A stretch of 64,000 nt of DNA from Hydrogenophaga intermedia (GTDB lineage Bacteria; Pseudomonadota; Gammaproteobacteria; Burkholderiales; Burkholderiaceae_C), in NCBI RefSeq assembly GCF_023715105.1, contig NZ_JAMBNO010000006.1:1-64000 (forward strand), given 5' to 3'. The stretch's first letter is position 1; every line of letters begins with the position of its first letter. Under the pieces are notes generated by a model. It worked only from the letters and a program-made list of their open reading frames with translations. It made no database searches and was not told where the DNA came from. This document shows, one piece after another, positions 35,073-44,106 of this stretch. A program made the position numbers and the translations under genes.

Positions 35073-36668
35073 TCAGGCGATGTCGAATCCCTGGTAGTTG
35101 TTGGCGGCGACTTCTTCGATGATCCGGCGGTACAGCGGTACGCCCGACACGAAGGCCATGAACACGCGCGGCTTGCCGGCAATGTTGGCCCCCATGTACC
35201 AGCTGTTCGCCTGGGGATAGAGCGTCTTGCCCGCTTCGTCCGCACAGCGCTGCACCCAGGCGTCTTCTGCCTCCTGCCTGGCGGCCACCCGTCTGGCTTC
35301 GCGCGCTTGTGCGGTGTGGATGAGCTTCATGATCCAGTCCACATGTGTCTCGATCGAATGCACCATGTTGCTCAGCACCGAGGGGCTTCCGGGTCCGGCG
35401 ACCACGAACAGATTGGGGAAGCCAGCGATGCCGATGCCCAGGTAGGAGGTGGGCCCGTGTTCCCACTTGTCGCGCAGCAGCACGCCGCCTTCACCGCGCA
35501 GGTCGATCGATTTGAGCGCGCCGGTCATGGCATCGAACCCGGTGGCAAAGACGAGGGCATCGAATTCGATCTCGCCGCTGGTCAATCTCACGCCCTTGGG
35601 TGTGGCTTCGACCAGCGGGTTGGCGGCGATGTCAACGATGTCCACGTGCGGCAGATTGAAGGACTCGTAGTAGTTCGTGTCCACGCAAAGGCGTTTGGTG
35701 CCGAACGGCAGGTCGTCTTTGGGGCACAGGATCTCGGCCTTTCTCGGGTCTTTCACCACCTCTCTGATCTTTCGCCGTGCGAACTCGGCCACGAGACGGT
35801 TGGTTGACAGCCTGGACATCTGGTCGGCAAAGGCGCGCAGCATGCGGAAACCGCCGCCTGCGCCACGCCACCGGTACTCCAGTTCGGCCATCTGCTCCTC
35901 GGGCGTCATTTCGGCCGCGGTCTTGGTGTTGGCGTTGAGGAACTGCCCGGTGATCGCTTCGCGGCCCATGGCCCTTCGCTCGGAATAGCGCGCCTTCGCG
36001 GCTTTCAGCGCCTCGGGTGTGAACGGCACGTTGTGCGCGGGCACGCTGAAGTTAGCGGTGCGCTGCAAAACGGTCAGTTGCCTGGCCTGGGCTGCAATCT
36101 CCGGTGTCATCTGAACGCCACTTGAGCCGGTGCCGATCATCACCACCCGCTGGCCGGTGAAGTCCACGCCTTCGGTGGGCCAGCGCGCGCTGTGGTACCA
36201 GGGTCCTTTGAATTCGTCTAGGCCTTTGAGCGAGGGCTTCTGCGGAACCGACAGTCCGCCTGTGGCCATGACCAGCCAGGTAGCTTCATGGTGCCGACCG
36301 TCGGCGGTTCGCACATGCCACAGGGAGTGGTCCTCGTCGTAGTGAGCAGCCGTCACGCGTGCGTTGAGCTCAATGCCGTCGCGCAGCTCGAATCGATCCA
36401 CCACATGATTCATGTAGCGCAGGATCTCGGCCTGCGATGCATAGCGCTCGCTCCATTCCCATTCCTCTTCAAGCTCGCGGCTGAACGAGTAGGAATAGTC
36501 CAGGCTTTCCACGTCGCAGCGCGCACCGGGGTAGCGGTTCCAGAACCAGGTGCCGCCGATGCCTTCCCCGGCTTCCAGCACCTTTACGCTCATGCCCGCT
36601 TCGCGGGCCTTGTACAGCTGATAGATGCCCGCGAAGCCGGCACCCACCACCAACATATCCAGTTTCAT
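35073..36668 (-). CDS. Baeyer-Villiger / flavin-containing monooxygenase
   Basis: A 531-residue FAD- and NADPH-dependent monooxygenase. The first Rossmann motif GAGFAG and the second GTGSSG flank the BVMO fingerprint F-x-G-x-x-x-H-x-x-x-W-P (FKGPWYHSARWP). The segment GIGGTWFWNRYPGARCDVES is typical of cyclohexanone/cyclopentanone/steroid-type BVMOs. It inserts oxygen next to a carbonyl. ATG 36668 is the natural start; the frame extends 6 codons further. It is the first gene of a four-gene operon divergent from SDR-marR and controlled from the palindromes at 36688-36741. Confidence 0.92.
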   Translation of the reverse strand: MKLDMLVVGAGFAGIYQLYKAREAGMSVKVLEAGEGIGGTWFWNRYPGARCDVESLDYSYSFSRELEEEWEWSERYASQAEILRYMNHVVDRFELRDGIELNARVTAAHYDEDHSLWHVRTADGRHHEATWLVMATGGLSVPQKPSLKGLDEFKGPWYHSARWPTEGVDFTGQRVVMIGTGSSGVQMTPEIAAQARQLTVLQRTANFSVPAHNVPFTPEALKAAKARYSERRAMGREAITGQFLNANTKTAAEMTPEEQMAELEYRWRGAGGGFRMLRAFADQMSRLSTNRLVAEFARRKIREVVKDPRKAEILCPKDDLPFGTKRLCVDTNYYESFNLPHVDIVDIAANPLVEATPKGVRLTSGEIEFDALVFATGFDAMTGALKSIDLRGEGGVLLRDKWEHGPTSYLGIGIAGFPNLFVVAGPGSPSVLSNMVHSIETHVDWIMKLIHTAQAREARRVAARQEAEDAWVQRCADEAGKTLYPQANSWYMGANIAGKPRVFMAFVSGVPLYRRIIEEVAANNYQGFDIA

Positions 36669-36687
36669 GCTTGTCTCTCTCGTCAAT

Positions 36688-36741
36688 AGGTTGTCATGTC
36701 AACCTGAGCTAAGTGTCGACTCATTAGGTTGACGCGTCAAC
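36688..36741. promoter_or_regulatory. Two palindromic operators of the divergent BVMO / SDR-MarR promoters
   Basis: Operator 1 is AGGTTGTCATGTCAACCT (36688-36705). Operator 2 is GTTGACGCGTCAAC (36728-36741), a perfect palindrome. Their centres are 38 bases apart and both fit GTTGACNNGTCAAC. Operator 2 includes TTGACG, which with CAAAAT 17 bases later (36752-36757) makes a promoter for the SDR gene. The MarR protein encoded downstream is the obvious ligand. Confidence 0.85.
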
Positions 36742-36764
36742 ATGATGTAGGCAAAATCCGACGG

Positions 36765-37499
36765 ATGGACAGACAGGACCTCAAAGAGCGGCGGGTGTTG
36801 GTGACAGGTGGGGCAGGCGGCATAGGCTTGGCCTGCGCGCGCCACTTTCTGGGGCGGGGCGCGCACGTGACGCTTGTGGATGTGGACGCCAGCCGGCTCG
36901 CGGCGGTGCATGGGCAACTCGGCGGTGCGGGCGTGGCAACTGTGGTGTCTTCGCTGGCCGATTCGCGGGAGTGCGCGCGGGCAGTGGCGGCCGCGGGAGG
37001 GCCGCTGCACGCGCTGGTGCATATGGCGGGAGTGTTCGAGCACGATCCACTGGAGGTCGGGGACCGCTCGGTCTGGGATCGCGCCATTGCCAGCAACCTT
37101 AGCAACGCCTACGAGATGGTGCTGGCCTTTCGCAGCGCGCGGGATGTCCGTGGGCCTTCGCGCGTGGTGATGTGCAGCTCGCGTGCCTTCCAGCGCGGCA
37201 CCTCCAACCGCGCGGCGTACGCAGCAGCCAAGGGGGGCATCGTGGGGCTAGTGCGGGCGTTCTCGCGCGACCTCGCGCCGCAGACCCTGGTCAACGCGGT
37301 CTCGCCCGGGCTCATCCGCACACCCATGACGGATGCACTCGTCGTTTCCATGGGCGAGCAACGCCTGGCCGAGATCCCCCTGGGGCGATATGGGGAGCCT
37401 GAGGATGTGGCGGGCGTGGTGGGCTTTCTCTGCAGCGACGCGGCAAACTATGTCACCGGCCAGGTGATCACCGTCGACGGTGGCGTGATCAACGGATGA
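36765..37499 (+). CDS. Short-chain dehydrogenase/reductase (FabG-like)
   Basis: A 244-residue SDR. Cofactor loop TGGAGGIG, D-V-D, S in MCSSRAFQRG, catalytic Tyr-Lys in YAAAKGG, and GLIRTPMTD. The catalytic Ser region reads CSSRA, slightly unusual. The start ATG 36765 falls almost at the predicted transcription start, so the message may be leaderless; no ribosome site is visible. It shares an ATGA overlap with the MarR gene. It belongs to the cyclic-ketone set but its exact step is not clear. Confidence 0.88.
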   Translation: MDRQDLKERRVLVTGGAGGIGLACARHFLGRGAHVTLVDVDASRLAAVHGQLGGAGVATVVSSLADSRECARAVAAAGGPLHALVHMAGVFEHDPLEVGDRSVWDRAIASNLSNAYEMVLAFRSARDVRGPSRVVMCSSRAFQRGTSNRAAYAAAKGGIVGLVRAFSRDLAPQTLVNAVSPGLIRTPMTDALVVSMGEQRLAEIPLGRYGEPEDVAGVVGFLCSDAANYVTGQVITVDGGVING

Positions 37500-37981
37500 G
37501 TGGCCGCCATTCAGACCCGACTCTCGCCATGCAACTCGATCTCGACCGATACGTACCCGGCCTGCTGCTCTGGCTGTCGAACAAGGTGTCCAGCAGCGCG
37601 TCGGCGCTTTACCATGACAGGTTCGGCATCAGTGTCACGGAATGGCGTGTCCTGGCGTACTTCAAGATCTACCCCTGGTCCACGGCGTCCAAGGCCTGTG
37701 AGCTCATGGGGCTGGACAAGGCGGCGGTGAGCCGCAGCGTCGCTCAGCTCGTCGCCAATGGATTTCTCGAATCCCGGCCGCAGGGCCTGCGCAAGATCGA
37801 GTACCGGGTGACCGCGGAAGGCAACAGGCTGCACAACGCCGTGTACCGCTTCGCGATGGCCCGCGAGCAAGCCCTTCTCAAGGGCATCAGCGATGCCGAG
37901 CGCGTGCTGCTGATCGATCTGCTGCAGCGCATGCTTGGCAACCTCGAGGAAGTGCAACAGGTCGGGCGTGGTTCGCGCTGA
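37496..37981 (+). CDS. MarR-family transcriptional regulator
   Basis: A 161-residue MarR regulator with a winged helix-turn-helix (residues about 47-105: VTEWRVLAYFKIYPWSTASK, then LDKAAVSRSVAQLVANGFLE) and terminal dimer helices. It overlaps the SDR stop by ATGA and is the likely repressor that binds the two GTTGAC palindromes at 36688-36741, controlling both itself and the BVMO operon. An aromatic or alicyclic acid would be the expected inducer. It ends just before a convergent small gene. Confidence 0.9.
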   Translation: MSGRHSDPTLAMQLDLDRYVPGLLLWLSNKVSSSASALYHDRFGISVTEWRVLAYFKIYPWSTASKACELMGLDKAAVSRSVAQLVANGFLESRPQGLRKIEYRVTAEGNRLHNAVYRFAMAREQALLKGISDAERVLLIDLLQRMLGNLEEVQQVGRGSR

Positions 37982-37985
37982 TTCC

Positions 37986-38306
37986 TCAATTGACTGACGG
38001 GTCCGACCTCGCGAGGATGCACAGAACATGTTCCACCAAGGGGCCGAAGTCGATCGAGGCCGGCCTGACCGATGGCGAGGCATGTGCAAAGGCGGCCCAA
38101 TCCCTGGCCGTTCGCCGGATGCGTTCCAGGTCGCGCGGCGCACAACGCCGCATGGCAGCAACGCAGTAGCTTTGGTGCGCGGGGGGGACCGGGTGGCTCA
38201 GGGCTTCGAGCATGAAGTAGTAGCGCAGTGCGACCTTGTAGTGGTTTCTGGCGCGCTTTTGCTCCAGCAGTTCCAGCAAGGTCCTGTGTGCAGGCCCTAT
38301 TGACAT
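37986..38306 (-). CDS. Hypothetical protein, 106 aa
   Basis: A basic, helical 106-residue protein (MSIGPAHRTLLELLEQKRAR, then NHYKVALRYYFMLEALSHPV). ATG 38306 lies 10 bases inside the end of the CoA-transferase gene, so they are coupled. I do not recognise the fold; the pattern suggests an all-helical regulatory or structural protein. The frame upstream of this ATG is the complement of the CoA-transferase and not coding. Confidence 0.6.
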   Translation of the reverse strand: MSIGPAHRTLLELLEQKRARNHYKVALRYYFMLEALSHPVPPAHQSYCVAAMRRCAPRDLERIRRTARDWAAFAHASPSVRPASIDFGPLVEHVLCILARSDPSVN

Positions 38307-39424
38307 GGCTGCGCGCGAGAGAGTTGCCAGCCATCGAGTACCTCGTCTGCCGGCCAGCGTGCTGCGGTAGGCCCTTGCGAGATGGTGCCGGGTGTGACGG
38401 AGAAACGCGGTGCTGGTGCGGTGTGCTCGACGCCGTCCACCTGGATGAAGCCGCGACGCGCGACGATGTGCGGGTGTCGGGCCGCTTCGGGCGGTGTCAG
38501 CACCGGGGCGAAACACACATCAGTGCCCTCGAGCCGCGCGCACCAGTGCGCCAACGGCTGGCGGCGCAGGGCATTGCCGATGGCCGCGTGCAGCGCCGGC
38601 CAGTGCGAAGGGTCGTTCTGCAGGCTTGCCAGGGATTCGGGCAGTTCAAGCTCGCGGCACAGCGCCTGGAAGAACCTGGGCTCGATCGGGCCGATCGACA
38701 CGTATCTTCCGTCTGCCGTCTCGTAGGTTGTGTAGTAGGGGGCACCGCCGTCGAGCATGTTGCTGCCTCGTTGATCGCGGAACCGGCCTTGCATGCGGTG
38801 GGTCATGTTGTTGCTCAGCAGAGAGAGAACACCGTCGCAGATGGCCGCGTCCACCACTTGGCCTTGCCCCGTGGTGCGCGCGTGCAGCAACCCGGCAAGC
38901 AACCCCATCACGAGGTAGAGGCTGCCACCGCCATAGTCGCCCACCAGGTTGAGCGGCGGCACAGGCGCGCCGTTGGACGGACCGATCAACGACAGTGCCC
39001 CGGCGAGTGCGATGTAGTTGATGTCGTGACCCGCCGCCTGGGCCAGTGGGCCGTACTGGCCCCAGCCGGTCATGCGCCCGTAGACCAGACCTGGATTGCA
39101 TGCATGAACGGTCGTCGGACCGAGGCCGAGGCGTTCCATGACGCCGGGTCGAAAGCCTTCCACCAGCAGCTCTGCGTGCCGGGCGAGCTCGAGTGCCCTG
39201 GCGACGTCTTCGGGCGATTTCAAGTCGAGCGCAACGGTTCGACGGCCACGGTTGACGATGTCCCGTGCGTCTATCGGTGGTGCGTCCGGGCGGTCGATGC
39301 GGACCACGTCGGCACCCATGTCGGCGAGCAGCATGCAGGCAAACGGGGCCGGGCCAAGGCCGGCGAATTCGACAACACGCACGCCGTGCAGCGGGCCACC
39401 ACGGGGGGATGTTGGTTTGTTCAT
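38297..39424 (-). CDS. Class III CoA-transferase (CaiB/BaiF, racemase-like)
   Basis: A 375-residue CoA-transferase family III protein. Start VRVVEFAGLGPAPFACMLLADMGADVVRI resembles alpha-methylacyl-CoA racemase; residues RTVALDLKSPED and EGFRPGVMERLGLG follow the family, with the conserved acidic site in VGDYGGG. Of the two in-frame starts, ATG 39424 (MNKPTS) has GAAGGA in front and is used here; ATG 39445 overlaps the upstream gene. It activates or isomerises an acid as CoA thioester. Confidence 0.88.
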   Translation of the reverse strand: MNKPTSPRGGPLHGVRVVEFAGLGPAPFACMLLADMGADVVRIDRPDAPPIDARDIVNRGRRTVALDLKSPEDVARALELARHAELLVEGFRPGVMERLGLGPTTVHACNPGLVYGRMTGWGQYGPLAQAAGHDINYIALAGALSLIGPSNGAPVPPLNLVGDYGGGSLYLVMGLLAGLLHARTTGQGQVVDAAICDGVLSLLSNNMTHRMQGRFRDQRGSNMLDGGAPYYTTYETADGRYVSIGPIEPRFFQALCRELELPESLASLQNDPSHWPALHAAIGNALRRQPLAHWCARLEGTDVCFAPVLTPPEAARHPHIVARRGFIQVDGVEHTAPAPRFSVTPGTISQGPTAARWPADEVLDGWQLSRAQPCQ

Positions 39425-39437
39425 GGGTTGTTGTCCT

Positions 39438-40859
39438 TCACGCATGAATCCATGTCGCCAGCGTGCCGAGCAGGACCGACGAGACGAGTAGCGCCAACAG
39501 CACGAAGCCGCCGTTGGCGCGCAAGCTGATGGTGAGTACGGGAACGCCCGACCAGCGACTGGCCATCAGGCTCAGCACCGAGAATGGTGTGATGGTGATG
39601 GCCAAGCCCCAACCCACCAGCAGGGCGGTGAGGTGCACGGGCAGGGGAAGACCCAGTGTGGTTGGTGTGAGGCTGGTGCCCACGATGACGGCACACAGCA
39701 TCGGGTGAATAGCCGCTGCACACAGTGCCACGATCAGCGCCGACAGCGTGAGGCAGGCCAACACGGGTGCACCTGCCACCCAAGCGCCAATCTGCGCAGT
39801 CCAGGCGTCAGGAATGGCACTGGCGATTACGGTTCCTGCGCATCCCGAGGCGAGGAACATCAAGACCTCGCTGGTCATGCTCCGGAAACCCGCCATGTCG
39901 GCCCACACCATGCGCGCCCCCGTGCCCAGGCCTTTCGAGCCATGCTGACCGATACAGGCGTTGACGACCCAGGCACCCAGTGGCGTCACGGTGATGATCA
40001 CAGCGGTGATCGGCCATTGCTGACCATGGCTGAGTGCGACCAGGACAGCCATGAAGCACAGCATGGTCACCACGATCGGAGCGCCGGATCGCCAGATATC
40101 ACGGGCCGCCACGTCGGGCGTATCGACCGTATCGGCCGTCGCCTCACGGCCACGACGACCGAGGCGGTCCATGGCGGTCCCCAGCACGATGAACAAGGCC
40201 GTGACGCCCAGGGCCATTGGAAGCATGCCCGTCCAACTGGTGCCTGCGTACAGGCCGAGCACGATACTCATGTTGCTGTACAGGGGACTCCACAGACTCA
40301 ACGCGGAGTAACCCCTTGCAATGGCACAGAAAGAGGACAACTGTTCGCGCGCGTCGTCGCGGTCGTGTTGGGCGGCTGCCTCCATCATCATGGCGATGCC
40401 GGCCAGACCAAGAAGTCCGCCGAAGAACTGGCTGGCAAGGCTCAAGCGCCAATAACGCGAGGGGTGTGGCGATTGCTGCAGCGTGCGCAGCACGTCGCGC
40501 ACGCGGGTGGTTCGGCCGGCGGCGCGGGACAACAGGTTCACCGATACCAGCAAAGAGGCAATCAGGGCACCGATGCGAACGCCCTGTTGCAGGGCCATCC
40601 ATGGTTCATCCAACCCGGGCAACAGCAGCAACGTCAGGGATCCGAGCAGCACCGATGTGCGTAGAACACCAGCGCTGACCTGAGTGGCGTTCAACAACAG
40701 AAACAGTGCAAGCACGGCTGCCAGTACGGCGATCGATCCGCTCGGACGCAGCATGAGGTCCACCAGCGTGATGACCGGAATGGCGCCCGTCACGGTCAGC
40801 GTCAACGAGGAGGTGGGTGCCGTGAGAACAGGGGGTGAGGCCGTCGCGGGGTCGCGCAT
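39438..40859 (-). CDS. Polytopic membrane transport-like protein
   Basis: A 473-residue protein with about 11-12 hydrophobic segments, for example VDLMLRPSGSIAVLAAVLAL, IGALIASLLVSVNLLSRAAG and PVHLTALLVGWGLAITITPF. The layout and duplicated halves suggest an ion-coupled carrier (ArsB/NhaD/CitM-like), but no signature fixes the family. It overlaps the CoA-transferase N-terminal region closely and is the first gene of that three-gene operon. Probably an uptake carrier for the acid activated next (inference). Confidence 0.6.
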   Translation of the reverse strand: MRDPATASPPVLTAPTSSLTLTVTGAIPVITLVDLMLRPSGSIAVLAAVLALFLLLNATQVSAGVLRTSVLLGSLTLLLLPGLDEPWMALQQGVRIGALIASLLVSVNLLSRAAGRTTRVRDVLRTLQQSPHPSRYWRLSLASQFFGGLLGLAGIAMMMEAAAQHDRDDAREQLSSFCAIARGYSALSLWSPLYSNMSIVLGLYAGTSWTGMLPMALGVTALFIVLGTAMDRLGRRGREATADTVDTPDVAARDIWRSGAPIVVTMLCFMAVLVALSHGQQWPITAVIITVTPLGAWVVNACIGQHGSKGLGTGARMVWADMAGFRSMTSEVLMFLASGCAGTVIASAIPDAWTAQIGAWVAGAPVLACLTLSALIVALCAAAIHPMLCAVIVGTSLTPTTLGLPLPVHLTALLVGWGLAITITPFSVLSLMASRWSGVPVLTISLRANGGFVLLALLVSSVLLGTLATWIHA

Positions 40860-40930
40860 GGGTTTTAGGGGCTGCCGCTTGTCGGTGAGTCGCCGGTAAC
40901 CGCCGCTGGGGGGTTGTGTATCTGGGTCAC

Positions 40931-40954
40931 TATACTATCATTGGATCAACCATT
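40931..40954 (+). promoter_or_regulatory. -10 box and GntR-type operator of the Bug/KstD operon
   Basis: TATACT (40931-40936) is followed at once by ATTGGATCAACCATT (40940-40954). The latter matches the perfect palindrome AATGGTTCAACCATT upstream of the CoA-transferase at 51158-51172 at 13 of 15 positions. Placing an operator just after a -10 element blocks transcription, which fits repression by the GntR at 51951-52739. The -35 is not clear. A second TAGATCAATC follows at 40962. Confidence 0.75.
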
Positions 40955-41004
40955 GAACATATAGATCAATCAGGGACAACCATCCACCACGAGGAGCAAC
41001 AGAC

Positions 41005-41970
41005 ATGAAATCCATCAAGTACCTTGCCGCTGCGGCGGCGTTGACCGTCGGTGCCGTCGCCTGGGCGCAGGACACCTTCCCGTCGCGTCCCATCACCATC
41101 GTGGTTCCGTATCCGGCGGGTGGCACCAGCGACAACCAGGTTCGCATGTTCAAGGACGAGCTGTCCAAACTGCTTGGACAACCCGTCGTGGTCGACAACA
41201 AGCCAGGTGCTTCGGGCGCCATCGGCGCACAGTTCGTGGCCCGTGCTGCAGCCGATGGCCACACGCTGCTGTACCCGAACAACGGCGTGGTCATTGCGCC
41301 GCTGCTCAATGACAAGGCCGGTTACGACGCGATCAAGGACTTCAAGCCGGTGACGCAGGTGACCGCGGTGCCCATGGTGCTTGTGACCAACAAGAGCGTG
41401 CCCGGCACCAATCTGAGTGACTTCCTCAAGCAGGCCAGGCAGGTGCCCAATGGGCTGCTTTACGCATCGGCCGGTACGGCTTCTTACGGGCACCTGGCCT
41501 CGACGCGCCTGGGTTCGATGACCGGCCTGAAGCTTCAACACGTTCCCTACAAAGGCGAGGCCAATACCACCCTCGCGGTGCGCACGGGCGAGGTGCAGAT
41601 GCTGCTGACCACACCGTCCTCGGCCATGATGGGTCAGGTTCGTGAAGGCCATCTGAATCTTCTTGCCGTGGCTTCGGAGGGGCCTTCGCCTGTCGTGCCA
41701 GGTGTGCCCACCATCAACAGCGTGGTCCCCGGTTTCGTGGCCGAAGTCTGGTTCGGTCTTCTGGCCCCGGCAGGGACTCCTGATGCCGTGGTGAACAAGA
41801 TCAATGCCGCCATGCGCCAGGTGATGGCCAATGAGGAGCTGGCCAAGCGACTCTTGCCCACGGGTGCACAGCCTCGCGTGTCCAGCCCTGCCGAACTGGG
41901 CGGCGTGATGAAGCGCGAGCAGTCGGATTGGCGCGAGATCATCACCAAGCACAACATCAAGGCCGACTGA
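41005..41970 (+). CDS. Bug-family (TctC) tripartite tricarboxylate transporter receptor
   Basis: A 321-residue periplasmic binding protein. A Sec signal (MKSIKYLAAAAALTVGAVAWAQ) precedes YPSRP-like FPSRPITIVVPYPAGGTSDN, the Bug signature, and HVPYKGEA plus PGVPTI follow. Such proteins deliver carboxylates to TctAB carriers, absent in the window. GAGGAG precedes ATG 41005. It opens the plus-strand operon regulated at 40931-40954. Confidence 0.92.
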   Translation: MKSIKYLAAAAALTVGAVAWAQDTFPSRPITIVVPYPAGGTSDNQVRMFKDELSKLLGQPVVVDNKPGASGAIGAQFVARAAADGHTLLYPNNGVVIAPLLNDKAGYDAIKDFKPVTQVTAVPMVLVTNKSVPGTNLSDFLKQARQVPNGLLYASAGTASYGHLASTRLGSMTGLKLQHVPYKGEANTTLAVRTGEVQMLLTTPSSAMMGQVREGHLNLLAVASEGPSPVVPGVPTINSVVPGFVAEVWFGLLAPAGTPDAVVNKINAAMRQVMANEELAKRLLPTGAQPRVSSPAELGGVMKREQSDWREIITKHNIKAD

Positions 41971-41985
41971 GTTCGGGTACGCGGC

Positions 41986-43716
41986 ATGAAGTCTGAATAC
42001 GATCTGGTCGTCGTCGGTTCCGGGGCAGCAGGACTCACCTGCGCCATCACGGCGCGCAAGCAGGGGCTTGACGTCGTGGTGCTGGAGAAGGAGCCGGTGT
42101 TCGGTGGCACCACCGCGCTCTCGGGCGGCGTCTTGTGGGTGCCACTCACGCGCCATGGCCGCGCTCAGAACCCCGGCGACACGGTGCAGGCGGTGCGCGA
42201 TTTTCTGCAAGCCGAGACTGGCCGCTTTTACGACAGCGAATCGGTTGAGGCCTTCATTGCCAACGGGCCGCAGATGGTGGACTTTCTGGAGCGCGAAACC
42301 AGTATGAAGTTCGTGCCGACGCTCTACCCCGACTATCACCCCACGGCACCCGGTGGTGCGGATGTCGGGCGCTCCATCCTTGCCCAGCCCTACGACATCC
42401 GTGGCCTCGGCAAGGATATGGACCGGCTCAAGCCACCGCTCAAGACCATCACCTTCATCGGGATGATGTTCAACTCGTCCAACGCCGACCTCAAGCACTT
42501 CTTTCGTGCTACCAAGTCACTTCGCTCGGCGCTCTACGTCGCGCGACGCCTGCTCAACCATGTGAAAGAGCTGGTTCTCTATCGTCGCGCCGTACAAGTG
42601 ACCAGCGGTAACGCCCTGGCGGCGAGGCTGGCGAAATCGGCACTCGACCTGGGGATTCCGATCCTCACATCAATGCCGGTTGCCCGCCTGGCAACGCAGG
42701 GTGATCGTGTTCACGGGGTGTATGTCGACAATGCGGGCGCCGAACGGCTGGTGGGCGCTCGAAAGGGCGTGGTGCTTGCCTGTGGTGGATTCCCCCACGA
42801 CAAGGAGCGCGTCGCTCAGGCCTACCCGCATGTGCGGCGCGGTCACCAGCATCTTTCGCCTACGCCGGTGGGAAATACGGGCGATGGTTGTCGTATGGCA
42901 GAGGCCGCTGGGGGCTACGTGGATATCCGGTTTCCCCAGCCGGCAGCCTGGATGCCGGTGACGCGCGTGGACTTCGGCAAGGGCGAGACGGGCGTGTTCC
43001 CGCACCTGCTGGATCGCTACAAGCCGGGCGTGATCGGTGTGCTGTCCAATGGCCGACGCTTCACCAACGAGTCCAACTCGTACCACGACGTGGGCGCAGC
43101 CATGATCAAGGCCTGTGAAGGTTTGCCAGAGACGGCGATGTGGCTGGTCTGCGACAAGCGCGCGCTTGCCAGCTACGGGCTTGGCTACGTGAAGCCCGCC
43201 CCCATGCCGATCAAACCGTTCGTTCGAAATGGCTATCTGGTAGAGGGCAAAACCTTGTGGGACCTCGCTCAGCAAGCCGGCATCGACCCCCAAGGGCTCG
43301 AAGACACCGTGCGTGAGTACAACCGTCACGCCGTCAATGGCGAGGACCCGGCGTTCGATCGCGGAGGCAACAGCTTCAACCGCTACCTGGCTGATCCCGA
43401 GAACAAGCCCAACCCATGCGTGGCGCCGCTCACCGATGGTCCGTTCTACGCGATCAAACTGGTGATGGGCGATCTGGGTACCTTCGACGGCCTGAGCACC
43501 AGCACCGAGGGCGCAGTGCTGCGACGGGACGGCTCGGTGATCGAAGGCCTCTATGCCGTGGGCAACGACCGCGCCAGCCTCATGGGCGGCAACTACCCGG
43601 GTGCAGGCATCACGCACGGCCCCAACATGACGTTTGCCTACATCACCGCGCGACACATCGCATCCGGCATTCGTGCGCGCGAGGCCAGGGAAGACCGAGA
43701 GGTGGTGGCCGCATGA
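41986..43716 (+). CDS. FAD-dependent dehydrogenase, KstD / fumarate reductase-like
   Basis: A 576-residue flavoprotein. FAD loop GSGAAGLTCAITARKQG, then FGGTTALSGG, the covalent-free FRD/SDH-type C-terminal motif GGNYPGAGITHGPNMTFAYI, and YGLGY near the active site, as in 3-ketosteroid-delta1-dehydrogenases. It removes or adds hydrogen at a carbon next to a carbonyl. It starts 15 bases after the receptor gene and overlaps NIPSNAP (ATGA). Substrate unknown; ring dehydrogenation of a cyclic ketone is consistent. Confidence 0.88.
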   Translation: MKSEYDLVVVGSGAAGLTCAITARKQGLDVVVLEKEPVFGGTTALSGGVLWVPLTRHGRAQNPGDTVQAVRDFLQAETGRFYDSESVEAFIANGPQMVDFLERETSMKFVPTLYPDYHPTAPGGADVGRSILAQPYDIRGLGKDMDRLKPPLKTITFIGMMFNSSNADLKHFFRATKSLRSALYVARRLLNHVKELVLYRRAVQVTSGNALAARLAKSALDLGIPILTSMPVARLATQGDRVHGVYVDNAGAERLVGARKGVVLACGGFPHDKERVAQAYPHVRRGHQHLSPTPVGNTGDGCRMAEAAGGYVDIRFPQPAAWMPVTRVDFGKGETGVFPHLLDRYKPGVIGVLSNGRRFTNESNSYHDVGAAMIKACEGLPETAMWLVCDKRALASYGLGYVKPAPMPIKPFVRNGYLVEGKTLWDLAQQAGIDPQGLEDTVREYNRHAVNGEDPAFDRGGNSFNRYLADPENKPNPCVAPLTDGPFYAIKLVMGDLGTFDGLSTSTEGAVLRRDGSVIEGLYAVGNDRASLMGGNYPGAGITHGPNMTFAYITARHIASGIRAREAREDREVVAA

Positions 43717-44045
43717 CCATGTCAAATGCTCCCATGAAGGCCTGGGTGGACCACCGCGTCTACACCATCGCGTTGCGCAAGATGCCGGAGTTCCTCGAGG
43801 TGTTCCATCGCCTGGCCATGCCCGTCCTGATGGACACACTCGGCCATCCACTTGGCTTCTGGACCAGTGTCGTCGGACCGCAGAATCAGTTCATCCATCT
43901 GTGGGGCTATGACGACCTGGCGGACTATGAACGCCGTTGCCAGGCGCGCGACTCGCATCCGGAGTTCCCGGCCTATCTCGCCGCCTCGGGTCACTTGATC
44001 ACATCACAGGAGACCCGGCTCGTCCGCGCCGTGGCACTCGCTTGA
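43713..44045 (+). CDS. NIPSNAP-family protein
   Basis: A 110-residue single-domain NIPSNAP protein (dimeric alpha/beta barrel fold): VDHRVYTIALRKMPEFLEVF, then GFWTSVVGPQNQFIHLWGYD, the diagnostic WxYxD-like pattern. Such proteins often occur in catabolic operons. No catalytic residue is evident. ATG 43713 overlaps the flavoprotein stop (ATGA); the frame begins far upstream only by overlap. Confidence 0.85.
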   Translation: MTMSNAPMKAWVDHRVYTIALRKMPEFLEVFHRLAMPVLMDTLGHPLGFWTSVVGPQNQFIHLWGYDDLADYERRCQARDSHPEFPAYLAASGHLITSQETRLVRAVALA

Positions 44046-44106
44046 AACCCGACGGCGGTCCGCTGGATTCGCTCACCCAATTCATAACAACTGGAGCCAA
44101 GACAAC

